A stretch of DNA of 40,563 nt. It comes from Natrialba aegyptia DSM 13077 (lineage in GTDB: Archaea; Halobacteriota; Halobacteria; Halobacteriales; Natrialbaceae). The stretch's first letter is position 1; each line of letters opens with the position of its first letter. The stretch spans positions 32,725-73,287 of the forward strand of contig NZ_AOIP01000020.1 of assembly GCF_000337535.1 (NCBI RefSeq). The letters run 5' to 3'. Position numbers and translations under genes: made by a program. Positions 16,776 through 25,380 of this stretch are shown one piece after another. The notes under the pieces were generated by a model that had not been told where the DNA came from, ran no database searches, and saw only the letters and a program-made list of their open reading frames with translations.

Positions 16776-17145
16776 TCGACTATTGAACGACGGACAGAAG
16801 TGTCGTATGTCGAACACACTCGCCGCTACAGCACGAGCGTGGGTCCGTTTCGCGTTCGACCGCGCTCGTTTCTCGAGAAGACGGCACTCACACAGACTGC
16901 TGTCAGCCGGTTCCGGCGCACCCACACACTCCTGCGGTTGCGACGGAAATCGGTATAACAGCCTCTCAGGAATCAACTACTGACCGTTGCACTCGCTGCA
17001 GCGGTCGACTCCTGCGACTGAATTCCGATCAGAGTACGTCCGCCGTTGTAAGCGTACGTGTTCCAGAGACGCTCGCTCTTTCCACACCGTACTTACCGAG
17101 GATCATTGTGGGCTATTTCCGTGGGTAACAACCACGTGATCGAGA
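16776..17145. other. Intergenic region upstream of the carboxypeptidase gene
   Basis: About 370 bp. It contains copy 2 of the palindromic repeat (16893-16968). A 58-codon ATG frame at 16807-16983 runs through that repeat and has no recognisable sequence, so it is not called. A weak TATA-like CTATTT at about 17,114-17,119 could serve the carboxypeptidase gene. Confidence 0.4.
16893..16968. repeat. Palindromic repeat, copy 2
   Basis: It shares GACTGCTGTCAG (16895-16906) and the block 16930-16952 with copy 1 at 4584-4667, in the same order and spacing. Its arms are less perfectly complementary than those of copy 1, which suggests an older copy. Like copy 1, it lies in the 3' region of a gene. 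Confidence 0.55.
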
Positions 17146-20055
17146 ATGTCAGACGACACAGAGAACGAGACCCCGAGCAACGCGACGGACCGGTCGGCTG
17201 CCGGCGACGAGCATCTTCCCGTCGAACGGTTCACGAACAGTCCCGTCGATCGACGAACGTTTCTCCGCCTCTCGGCCACGACCGGTGCCGCGCTCGCGCT
17301 TCCGGGCAGTGCCACTGCCGACGTTTCCGGCGACGCGCTCACCGACGAGTTCACCTTCGTCGTCAATCACACGCCCGAGGCGTACGAGGCTGCGACCGTC
17401 ATCGAGTTCAGCGAGCGGGAGGCGTTCGACGCCTTTGCAGACGAGTACGAGGAAGAACCCGATCCGGAGCTGTCCCGGGCACCGAAGGCGGTCACCCGGG
17501 AGGAGCCGACGCTCGCGGCGCACGCCCACCTCACCGCCGCCGAGGTCGAGGACGTGCTCGACCTGAGCGGTGATGGAATCGACGTCATGGACTTCGCACC
17601 CGGTGCGAACCCGTGGTGGACGATCGAGGCTCCCTACGAAGACGGCGTCTTTCCGCCGGTCGAGTCGGCGCGCAACTACGTTTCCTACGAGGAAACCGTC
17701 GAGGCGCTCGGACACCTCGAAGACGCGTATTCGGATCGCGTTCGGGTCCACGATATCGGCGAATCTCCGGGCTGGACGAACGCATTTACCGGCGAGGAGT
17801 CCGATCCGCGGGATATCTACGTCGCGGAGGTGACGAACGACGTTCGAGACGAGACCGCCTTCGACGAGAAGGAGAAGGTCGTCTTCTCGCTCAGCATTCA
17901 CGGCGACGAACGCGCCGGCGTCGAAGCCGGCAGTCGGCTCCTCGAGGACCTCGCCCGCGGGGAGGCGGCGGCGTTCGAACCCCTGCTCGACGACATCGCC
18001 GTCGTCTTCCTGTTTACCAACCCCGACGGCTGGGTCGCGCGCAACCCCCAGACCGAAATCCCGTGGGTCGAGGCCCACGACACCAACTTCCAGCGCGGCA
18101 ACGCGAGCGTCTTCGACGGCCAGCCGATCGATACCAACCGGCAGTATCCGACCATCGGGTGGACGAATCCGAGTTTCCGGCCGGCCGAACCCGAGGGCGT
18201 ACCCGACGAGTTCACCGAACTCGTGCCGGATTCGCTGGCCATCGTCGAGCACTTCCGCGGGTACGAGAACGTGGCGTTCCTCTGTGATTACCACGGAATG
18301 TACACGGCCGACCACCTGGTGTTCAACCTCGAGACGAACGCGTCGTTCGAGCACGAGGGGACCCACGATCTGGACGAGGTCAACATCCGGATCGGCGAGG
18401 GGATGCAGGACCACTGGGGCGGTATCGATGCGATCGCCGACGACATCGAGACGGCCGGCGAGGAGATGTACGGCGTGCCGTTCGTGCCGGACGGCGACAG
18501 TTTCGACGGGCTCCTGGACTGGGGGTCGATCTACGACTCGCTCGCCTATCAGATCACCGGGAGCTTCCTCGGCTGGGCCGGCCAACCCGAGGCGGACGGG
18601 GGACTCGGCGCGATCACCGTCGCCCCGGAGATCGTCCTCTCGAACCACTATATGAACGCACAGAAGGAGTGGAAACCCTACTGGTCGCGCCACTACGCGA
18701 CGGCCTACCGGCTCTCGATGCGCGAGTTCGCCCAGATGGCCGCCCGCGACACGACCGCAACTGTCGCGACCGGCGGTCAAGACACGGCCTACGTCACGAC
18801 GGACGAACTCACCCGCTCGTCCGCCGATCTGCCCCACACGGGCGTCGATTCGGGTCGCGGCGGAGACGACGGCAGCGGTCGGGGACAGGGACGCGCTCAG
18901 AATCAGGGTCGCGGGACGGCGGTACGGCGACGCCACGAGGTCGTCCAGCCGGGCCCGTCCGGTCAGTCGCGCGTCGGCGCGGAGACCACGGACGCCTCAC
19001 ACTCGCTGTTCGTGGATCTCGAGGGCGTACAGAACGCGACCGACGGCACCGTTCGCGTCCGCGATCCCGCGGGAACCGTCGTCCGCGAGGTCGACCTCGC
19101 GGCGAAGGCCGACCCGGCCGAGACGGACGTCAGAACGCACGACTTCGAGGGTGCCTTCGTTCGCCGACCCAAGGCAGGCCAGTGGACCGTCGAGGTCGAC
19201 AGCGACGCCGAGGTACACGTCCTCACGACGGTACTCAACGTCGAGGGCGACGACGAGATCCCCGACCCCGGGGAAGTTCTCGGCTACGAGCAGCGCCCCT
19301 ACACCGTCAATCCGATGCGGTTCTTCGCCGACCTCGACGAGTCGGTCGTCGACGGCGACGTGGACTACATGGGCACCCACCACGTGAGCGTCGGCCGCCT
19401 CCTGCGGGGCAACTCCGGAAAGCGCCACTACGACAAACTCGTCGTCTCCCACGACGACGGTATCGACGACTCGCGGTACGTCTCGGCGATCGAAGAGTTC
19501 GTCCAGGCTGGCGGCGACCTCGTCCTCACGGATTCGGGCGTGAATCTGCTCGCCGAACTCGAAATCGGCGACGCCGCCGACATCGCCGCCGCCGACATCG
19601 CCGACGTCCTCCTCCCGTTCGCGAACCTCGAAAACAGGGACTTCGACCACCCGCTGCTCGCCGGTATCAGGCCCCGCCAGCAGGAGATCTGGAAGGGGTC
19701 ACAGCTCGGCTACACGACCGGCGTCGACCAACCCGCGACGATCGTCGACCGGGAGGCGTTCGAGCGCGCCGGCGGCTCCGTCACCGGCACGTTCACCGTC
19801 GGCGACCTGCAGGACGGCGAACCGACCGACCTCGCGTCCGGCGTCGCCGCCGGCACGCTCTCGGCGGATGATAGCGAAATCTCGATCGTCGGCTCGGTGC
19901 TGCCGCCCGCCCGACAGACCGAACTCCACCCGTTCGGGATGGCCGACTACGCCGTGTCCTTCATGGGCCATACGCTCCTGTGTAACGCGCTCGGATTCGA
20001 ACAGCGCCGCTACGCCGACGGTGAACTCGTGCGGACGTACGGGGAGATACGGTAG
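17146..20055 (+). CDS. Tat-exported M14 zinc carboxypeptidase
   Basis: 969 residues. A twin-arginine signal is present at 36-58 ('DRRTFLRLSATTGAALAL', RR at 36-37, Ala-rich cleavage region), preceded by an acidic N-tail. The metallocarboxypeptidase M14 domain covers about 170-530: the zinc motif is His252-x2-Glu255 ('SIHGDERAGVEAG'), 'FTNPDGW' follows, and the third ligand is His383 ('CDYHGMY'). The catalytic Glu is probably in 'ITVAPEIVLSN'. After a Gly/Arg/Gln-rich linker (about 565-595) there is a beta-sandwich-like domain ('VRVRDPAGTVVREVDL') and a C-terminal 'VGRLLRGNSGKRHYDKLVVSHDDG' domain of glutamine-amidotransferase-like look. It should act outside the cell, folded before export, trimming peptides. 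No partner genes are adjacent. Confidence 0.9.
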   Translation: MSDDTENETPSNATDRSAAGDEHLPVERFTNSPVDRRTFLRLSATTGAALALPGSATADVSGDALTDEFTFVVNHTPEAYEAATVIEFSEREAFDAFADEYEEEPDPELSRAPKAVTREEPTLAAHAHLTAAEVEDVLDLSGDGIDVMDFAPGANPWWTIEAPYEDGVFPPVESARNYVSYEETVEALGHLEDAYSDRVRVHDIGESPGWTNAFTGEESDPRDIYVAEVTNDVRDETAFDEKEKVVFSLSIHGDERAGVEAGSRLLEDLARGEAAAFEPLLDDIAVVFLFTNPDGWVARNPQTEIPWVEAHDTNFQRGNASVFDGQPIDTNRQYPTIGWTNPSFRPAEPEGVPDEFTELVPDSLAIVEHFRGYENVAFLCDYHGMYTADHLVFNLETNASFEHEGTHDLDEVNIRIGEGMQDHWGGIDAIADDIETAGEEMYGVPFVPDGDSFDGLLDWGSIYDSLAYQITGSFLGWAGQPEADGGLGAITVAPEIVLSNHYMNAQKEWKPYWSRHYATAYRLSMREFAQMAARDTTATVATGGQDTAYVTTDELTRSSADLPHTGVDSGRGGDDGSGRGQGRAQNQGRGTAVRRRHEVVQPGPSGQSRVGAETTDASHSLFVDLEGVQNATDGTVRVRDPAGTVVREVDLAAKADPAETDVRTHDFEGAFVRRPKAGQWTVEVDSDAEVHVLTTVLNVEGDDEIPDPGEVLGYEQRPYTVNPMRFFADLDESVVDGDVDYMGTHHVSVGRLLRGNSGKRHYDKLVVSHDDGIDDSRYVSAIEEFVQAGGDLVLTDSGVNLLAELEIGDAADIAAADIADVLLPFANLENRDFDHPLLAGIRPRQQEIWKGSQLGYTTGVDQPATIVDREAFERAGGSVTGTFTVGDLQDGEPTDLASGVAAGTLSADDSEISIVGSVLPPARQTELHPFGMADYAVSFMGHTLLCNALGFEQRRYADGELVRTYGEIR

Positions 20056-20107
20056 CTGCGCCGTCTCGAAACCACTCGCGGCGCTTCGCACCGCCTCACG
20101 ACGCGGG

Positions 20108-21823
20108 TTACTGCAGGGCCGCGAGATCGAACTCGAACGCCGCGACCGGCACCTCGAGATCGTGTTCGACGAGGATTTTCGGATGAACTTCCCCGATCAC
20201 GCCCACCACCTCGTCGTCCATGACGACGGCCGCCGTTCGACCCGAAATGAAGGTGGGGTGTTCCGTCGGCGGCGTCTCGAGTTCGACGTCGAACCGACGG
20301 GCCAGCGCTTGCAGTCGCGCCTTGGCGTCCTCGTAGCCGGCGTCGTGATTCGCGAGAACGGCCCCCACGTGACGGCGTTCGTCGATGCCGATGTTCTCGG
20401 TCTCGTCGACGGCGGCGGTAAAGCCGATCTCCGCGAGGTGCTGGGGGTACGCGCGGTGGGTGTTTCGCTCTAACACCATCAACAGCGAGGGCATGGCCCA
20501 CGTTCGTAACATCGTGAAGTCCTCGCTGTAGGGTTCCTTGATCGTCGCGGGTTCGCCGGCCCCGTAGACGTCCGCATCGGGGTCGAGATCGAGGCGGTCG
20601 TAGTTCTCCGCCTCGTTGATCATGTGGAAGTTCAGCAGATCCTCGAAGCCGAGGCCGACGAGTTGGGTGCGCGTCGCGTCTTCGAGTCGGGAGCGTTCGT
20701 GGCGACCGCCGACGGTCCCTATGTCGGGGTACTTCGGCTCGAGTTCGTTGAAGCCGTAGGCCCGCCCGAGGTCGTCGATGATATCGAGCGGGTGGAGCAC
20801 GTCGACGCGGTAGGGTGGCACGGTGAACTCGTAGACGAGTTCGCCGTCGTTATCGCCTTCTTCCTTCGCCGCGTCGAGTCCCGACCGCTCGGCCAGGTCG
20901 ATGACCTCGTCCGGATCGAGGTCGATTCCGAGGATGGTTTCGATGCGGTCGTGGGGAACGGTCTTGGTCTTTGTCGAGAGATCCGGGCGGACGAGTTCGT
21001 GATCGGAGTATTCGACGGTGACGTCCTCGAGCGTCGCGCCGCGGGCCGCGAGTGCGTAGCAGACGATGTTCAGCATCTTGTCGATCGTCCACTGATCGGT
21101 GCCGGTCATCTCGACGAACAGGTCGCGAGAGTCCGTCGACACTTCGGTGCGGCGGCCGTTGATCACCGGCGGGAACGAGAACAGTCCGATGTCGTCGTAG
21201 ATCGCCGGGTAGCGCTCGTACTCGCTGACGAGGTCCGCGTACGTCCGGCCCGTGTCGTGTTCTTCGAGCACCTCGGCGGGCGTCAGTTCGGCGTCCGAGT
21301 CGAGCGGTACGAAGCGGTCCCCGTCGGGGTCGATGCCGACGTACTCGATGGTCGGGTTGCCCTCAGTCGCCGGGCTTCCGCGGAGCATCGTCAGGTCGTG
21401 AATCCCGATCGCGCCCTTCGCGCGCTTTCGGCCCATCGTCGCGTGTAACTTCTCCTGGAGTTGGATCAGCGAGTCGAGGCTTTCCTCGTCCAGATCGACG
21501 TCGCGGATCACCGCGCCCGTCACGTACGGCCGCTCGTCCGGCACCGACTCGTCGACCCGAATCGTCCACTCGGCCGAGTTCGTCGCGGGAACGTGCACGC
21601 CGCGGGCGTCGCCGTACTGGTAGCGCATCGAGCGGGCGACGCCTTCGACCGACAGCCGGTCGAGCCGATCCGGCGCGAACTCGAGTTCGAACGCGCCGTC
21701 CTCGGTGCGGCCCTCGAACTCGAGGCCGAGTCCGAACAGGTCCTCCTGCAGCTCCTCGTCGGATTTTTCCTCGTGGCCGGTCAGTTCGCGCAGTTCGTCG
21801 GGGTCGATATCGACCGTTGGCAT
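20108..21823 (-). CDS. pheT: Phenylalanyl-tRNA synthetase beta subunit
   Basis: 571 residues, the short archaeal/eukaryotic form of PheRS beta. It begins 'MPTVDIDPDELRELTGHE', has the B3/B4 region with 'ITDQWTIDKMLNIVCYALAARG'-like helices (here 'TGTDQWTIDKMLNIVCYAL'), a B5 domain ('DRIETILGIDLDPDEVIDLAERSG') and the catalytic-like C-terminal module ('PYRVDVLHPLDIIDDLGRAYG', 'LEDATRTQLVGLGFEDLLNF'). It forms the alpha2-beta2 enzyme with PheS and contributes tRNA binding and Tyr-tRNA editing. Its ATG overlaps the pheS stop by one base (TGATG), so the subunits are translationally coupled. Confidence 0.96.
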   Translation of the reverse strand: MPTVDIDPDELRELTGHEEKSDEELQEDLFGLGLEFEGRTEDGAFELEFAPDRLDRLSVEGVARSMRYQYGDARGVHVPATNSAEWTIRVDESVPDERPYVTGAVIRDVDLDEESLDSLIQLQEKLHATMGRKRAKGAIGIHDLTMLRGSPATEGNPTIEYVGIDPDGDRFVPLDSDAELTPAEVLEEHDTGRTYADLVSEYERYPAIYDDIGLFSFPPVINGRRTEVSTDSRDLFVEMTGTDQWTIDKMLNIVCYALAARGATLEDVTVEYSDHELVRPDLSTKTKTVPHDRIETILGIDLDPDEVIDLAERSGLDAAKEEGDNDGELVYEFTVPPYRVDVLHPLDIIDDLGRAYGFNELEPKYPDIGTVGGRHERSRLEDATRTQLVGLGFEDLLNFHMINEAENYDRLDLDPDADVYGAGEPATIKEPYSEDFTMLRTWAMPSLLMVLERNTHRAYPQHLAEIGFTAAVDETENIGIDERRHVGAVLANHDAGYEDAKARLQALARRFDVELETPPTEHPTFISGRTAAVVMDDEVVGVIGEVHPKILVEHDLEVPVAAFEFDLAALQ

Positions 21824-23373
21824 CAGTAGGTCACCTCCGTCTCGCGAAGCAGTTCCAGGTCACACAGCGTCCCGTGGATGTCCCGGATGTCCTCGAAGCC
21901 GTACATCAGCATGAGCAGGCGCTCTAAGGCCAGTCCCCAGGCCATCACGTCGCACTCCACGCCGAGGGGTTCTAACATCTCCTCGCGGAAGATGCCCGAG
22001 TTGCCGATTTCGACCAACTCGCCGGTCGTCGGGTGAGTCCCGAACAGTTCGAACGACGGCTCCGTGTAGGGGTTGTAGTGGGGTTTGAACTGGATGTCTT
22101 CGATGCCGAACTGGGCGTAGAACTCCTCGAAGGTGCCCATCAGGTCCCGGACCGAGAGGTCCTCGGCCATCACCCAGCCCTCGATCTGGAAGAACTCGAG
22201 CAGGTGGGTCGGGTCGAGCGTGTCGTTGCGGTACACCTTCTCGACGCTGAAGAAGCGCGCCGGCGGTTCGATCTCGCCGATCTCCCTGCCCGACAGATAG
22301 CGCGTCGACAGCGAGGTCGTGTGTCCGCGGAGCGCGAGCGCCCGGGCGAAGTCCTCGTCCCAGGGCGAGTGATAGCCCTCGCCGTCCTCGCCGACGCCCT
22401 CCCTGTGGGCGCGCTCGACGCGCTCGACGAGTTCGGCCGGCAACTCGTCGATGTGGGTCGGCCGCTCCAGGGCGAACCGGTCCCAGTGCGTGCGAGCGGG
22501 GTGGTCCTGGGGCATGAACAGGCTGTCGTTGATCCAGAAGTCCGCGTCGACGTGCGGGCCTTCCATCTCCTGAAAACCCATGCCGACGAGCACGTCCTTC
22601 ACGCGGTCGGCCGTCTGGCGGAGGATGTGCACCCGGCCGCCCTCGAACTGCTCGGCGTCGGCCTCGACGTTGTACTCGGCGAATTCGACGTCCTCCCACT
22701 CGCCGCCGGTGAGGAGTTCGGGCGTGACCTGGCCGACCGTCTCGGCCGTCTCGAGGCCCGCCATCAGCTCCGTGACGCCGTCGTCAGTCAGCGTGATCTC
22801 GCGGACCGTCGTCTCGGCGAGTTCGAGCAATCCGCGGCGTTCGAGTTGGTCGCGAATTTCCGTGCTGAACTCGTCGGCGGCGAGTTCACCGTCGCTATCA
22901 CTCTCACCGTCACCATCACCGTCGTCGGCAAGCACCGACAGGGCGTTCGCCTCCGCGTCGGCGTCCGGGTCGGCGTCGGGATCCGCGGTGATTTCGCCGC
23001 TGTCGATCTGCCCGTAGCCCTTGCGCGCGTAGTTCGAGAGCGCGATATCGACCTGGTTGCCGTCGAGTTCGGCCGCGCCGATGACCTGTCCCATCGAGAC
23101 GGGCTCGTCGTCGGCACCGGACGCGAGTGCGGCCTCGTAGAGGCGGATCTCGGGGAGGTCGCCGGCTGCGTATTCGGCTCCCTCGTCGGTGAGCGTGATC
23201 GTTTCGTCGACGCGTTCCGTGACGGCGACCAGCCCCTCGTCTTCGAGTTCGAAGACCGCGCCGGTGACGGTCTCGGGGGGCAAGTCGGTCGCCTCGGCGA
23301 TGGCGTCGACGGACGTTGCGTCGTCCGCGTTCGCGGCCTCGAGGACCGCGACCTGTGCTGCTGGAAGTTGCAT
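21823..23373 (-). CDS. pheS: Phenylalanyl-tRNA synthetase alpha subunit
   Basis: 516 residues. An N-terminal winged-helix region (1-120: 'LPAAQVAVLEAANADDATSV...') is interrupted around 125-170 by a strongly acidic low-complexity insertion ('ADPDADPDADAEAN' and 'DGDGDGESDSDGE'). The class II catalytic core follows with motif 2 ('FFSVEKVYRNDTLDPTHLLE') and motif 3 ('MAWGLALERLLMLMYG'). It binds ATP and phenylalanine. Transcribed with pheT. No clear TATA box precedes the ATG at 23373. Confidence 0.96.
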   Translation of the reverse strand: MQLPAAQVAVLEAANADDATSVDAIAEATDLPPETVTGAVFELEDEGLVAVTERVDETITLTDEGAEYAAGDLPEIRLYEAALASGADDEPVSMGQVIGAAELDGNQVDIALSNYARKGYGQIDSGEITADPDADPDADAEANALSVLADDGDGDGESDSDGELAADEFSTEIRDQLERRGLLELAETTVREITLTDDGVTELMAGLETAETVGQVTPELLTGGEWEDVEFAEYNVEADAEQFEGGRVHILRQTADRVKDVLVGMGFQEMEGPHVDADFWINDSLFMPQDHPARTHWDRFALERPTHIDELPAELVERVERAHREGVGEDGEGYHSPWDEDFARALALRGHTTSLSTRYLSGREIGEIEPPARFFSVEKVYRNDTLDPTHLLEFFQIEGWVMAEDLSVRDLMGTFEEFYAQFGIEDIQFKPHYNPYTEPSFELFGTHPTTGELVEIGNSGIFREEMLEPLGVECDVMAWGLALERLLMLMYGFEDIRDIHGTLCDLELLRETEVTY

Positions 23374-23849
23374 TCGCTTGTGTAGATGGCTGTGTGGTGG
23401 TCAGTTAGCGGTTCCGACTCGAATCGATGGCGGTAGCGAGTGCAGCGAGCGACGGCGAGTGTGACGATCCTCTCGAGACCGTTCCGTACCGATGCCACTG
23501 CGGCCCCAGCCGCTCATGCTCATCGGCGTCCCGTGACCGGTTTCACCGCGACAACCCGATGTGGATCGTCGCGGGTTCACCGGGTCCTCTCACTCTCAGC
23601 GCGCAAAAACGAACCCGAATCCCGAGTGTGGCTGCTGTGGCTGGCTCACGACGCTGGCACGAGACGGGGATTCGGGTGCCATACACGTTCGATACCCTGG
23701 CTGGGGCAAAAGCGTTGCGGGACGGTGACACCGCCCGCGACCGATCCTTCGTCGGCTCACCCGCGTTCGGACGAGCCCCGGCCAGCGGACTCGAACGGAC
23801 TCTTGCAGCGGTCTCGAACGCGACCCCGTCGCGGACTTGCCGGCTACGA
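23374..23849. other. Intergenic region upstream of pheS
   Basis: About 475 bp with no supported gene. It contains an 11-bp inverted repeat, ACCCGAATCCC (23613-23623) and GGGATTCGGGT (23667-23677), enclosing 43 nt. This could be part of the 3' end of the upstream acidic protein gene or a structured RNA. Long frames on both strands here run into coding antisense and show no homology I recognise. Confidence 0.4.
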
Positions 23850-25253
23850 CTACGAGTTCGACACGCGCGTCGTCTCAAGCGTGCCCGATTCGACCCAGAC
23901 GAACCCCGACTGCTCGGCCGCCGCCTTCGCCCGCGAAACCGCCGCCGGATCGAACGCGTCGACGAACTCGATACGCGTCTCCGATCGCTCCGTTTCCGGC
24001 AGCTCCGGCAGGAACTCCTCGTCCTCGAGCAGTCCGCGCACGGAGACGTTCCCGCCGGCACCGAGGGCCGCACCCAGCGCGCGATACCGGTCGTCTTCGG
24101 TCTCCCACTCGACATCGCCCCCGAAGGAGTCGTTTGCAACCCGCGTCGTCGTACTCGATCCCGAGAGCGAGCCGAACTCGTCGGCGGCCGTGGAATCGGA
24201 TGCTGACGCGTCCGTCCCGGACGATGCTGAGGCCAAGGGCGATGCCGAGGACGATACCGTGGCTGACGCTCCGTCGAACCCCTCGCGTTCAGTTTGCGAA
24301 CGCGGGTCGGTGCTGGGTCCGGGTGTGTCGGCGTTGGCATCGGTTCCGGGTCCGATTTCGCTGGTCTCGTCGGTGCCACCCTCCGCCACCCGCGAGACGC
24401 TCGGTGAGCCGCGGAGTTCGAAGTCGTTCTTGCTCTTGCTCTCGCGCTCCGGGGCCGCCGTCGCCTCGGTTTCTGCCTCCTCGATCAGCGAGTTGAACTC
24501 GTCGCCTGCCGTCCGCGTCCCGTCGCGCTCGCGGTCGGCGGCCCAGTCGGGCCACGGGGCAGCACCGTCGCCCGGTGCTGCACTCGAGTGGGCTGTCGAC
24601 TCGTCGGGGACGTACGCCCCGAGTTCGTGCTCGGGGAGGAGCGGCGTTCCGACGGCGTCGATTCGCGGACCGTACCGTTCGCGCAGCCGCTCGAGTTCGG
24701 GTTCCTCGACCAGCGCGGCCCGCCAGCGATCGACGCCGGCGGAGAGCAGGACGAATCGCGCGTCGGTTCCGGCAAGCAGCGAGGCGTTGATCGCGTGCAG
24801 GATCGCCGGCAGATTGTCGGTGCCGAGCGGCGTCTCGGGATACTCGACGGTCGTCTCTCGCTCTCGGCCCTGATAGTCGGACGCTCGCAGGTGGAGTCGG
24901 TCGTCCGAGCGCAGCGCTGCGGCGATCCGTTCGCACCGAAACGACCAGCCGATGGCGTCGAAGACGGCCGTCAGTTCTCGATCGAGCGCATCTTGAGCGT
25001 AGCGTGCGGCGCAACTGAGCCCGCGCTCGCTCCCGGCGATCGTCCGGCGGAGGACGGCCGTCCGATCCCGGCCGGCCGCGAGTTCGTCGGCGAGGGCGGT
25101 TGCGAGGTCGTCGGTGTCGCCGGCACTACCGCCTCGACCAGAGCGAACGTCGGCCGCAGTGACGCCGAAGGAGCCGAGCACGTCCGCACAGCGCAGGAGG
25201 GCGTCCGCGTTGCCGGTGGAACCGGACGGATCGGGAGGGCGAGAGGAGGGCAT
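23850..25253 (-). CDS. Conserved-looking acidic protein of unknown function beside trpS
   Basis: 467 residues, not recognised. Residues 1-210 look folded: helical 'DALLRCADVLGSFGVTAADV' and 'ERGLSCAARYAQDALDRELTAVFDAIGW', then alternating strands ('FVLLSAGVDRWRAALVEEPE'). Residues about 215-375 are Ser/Thr/Asp/Glu-rich low complexity. A second folded stretch ends the protein ('VEWETEDDRYRALGAALGAG', 'IEFVDAFDPAAVSRAKAAAE'). The two-domain, disordered-linker design resembles a scaffold or regulatory factor, but no catalytic motif is visible. It lies 127 bp downstream of trpS on the same strand and has its own TATA box. The GC pattern and acidic composition match resident genes. Confidence 0.75.
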   Translation of the reverse strand: MPSSRPPDPSGSTGNADALLRCADVLGSFGVTAADVRSGRGGSAGDTDDLATALADELAAGRDRTAVLRRTIAGSERGLSCAARYAQDALDRELTAVFDAIGWSFRCERIAAALRSDDRLHLRASDYQGRERETTVEYPETPLGTDNLPAILHAINASLLAGTDARFVLLSAGVDRWRAALVEEPELERLRERYGPRIDAVGTPLLPEHELGAYVPDESTAHSSAAPGDGAAPWPDWAADRERDGTRTAGDEFNSLIEEAETEATAAPERESKSKNDFELRGSPSVSRVAEGGTDETSEIGPGTDANADTPGPSTDPRSQTEREGFDGASATVSSSASPLASASSGTDASASDSTAADEFGSLSGSSTTTRVANDSFGGDVEWETEDDRYRALGAALGAGGNVSVRGLLEDEEFLPELPETERSETRIEFVDAFDPAAVSRAKAAAEQSGFVWVESGTLETTRVSNS

Positions 25254-25281
25254 CCGTTGTCGGTGCTTTCACGAACGGCCC

Positions 25282-25289
25282 TATATAAC
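25282..25289 (-). promoter_or_regulatory. TATA box of the unknown acidic protein gene
   Basis: GTTATATA on the minus strand, centred about 32 bp upstream of the ATG at 25253. Confidence 0.5.
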
Positions 25290-25380
25290 TTCGTCAGACG
25301 CCAAAACACAACGCCGACGCGGGGAGAAACGTACCGCTGCCGTCACGGCCGACTCTTCGACTGCGGTGTGTGCGAACGCG

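Noticed and set aside
16807-16983. 58-codon ATG frame after the AbrB-like gene
   Set aside because: Runs through palindromic repeat copy 2, Arg/Ser-rich, no promoter or homology.
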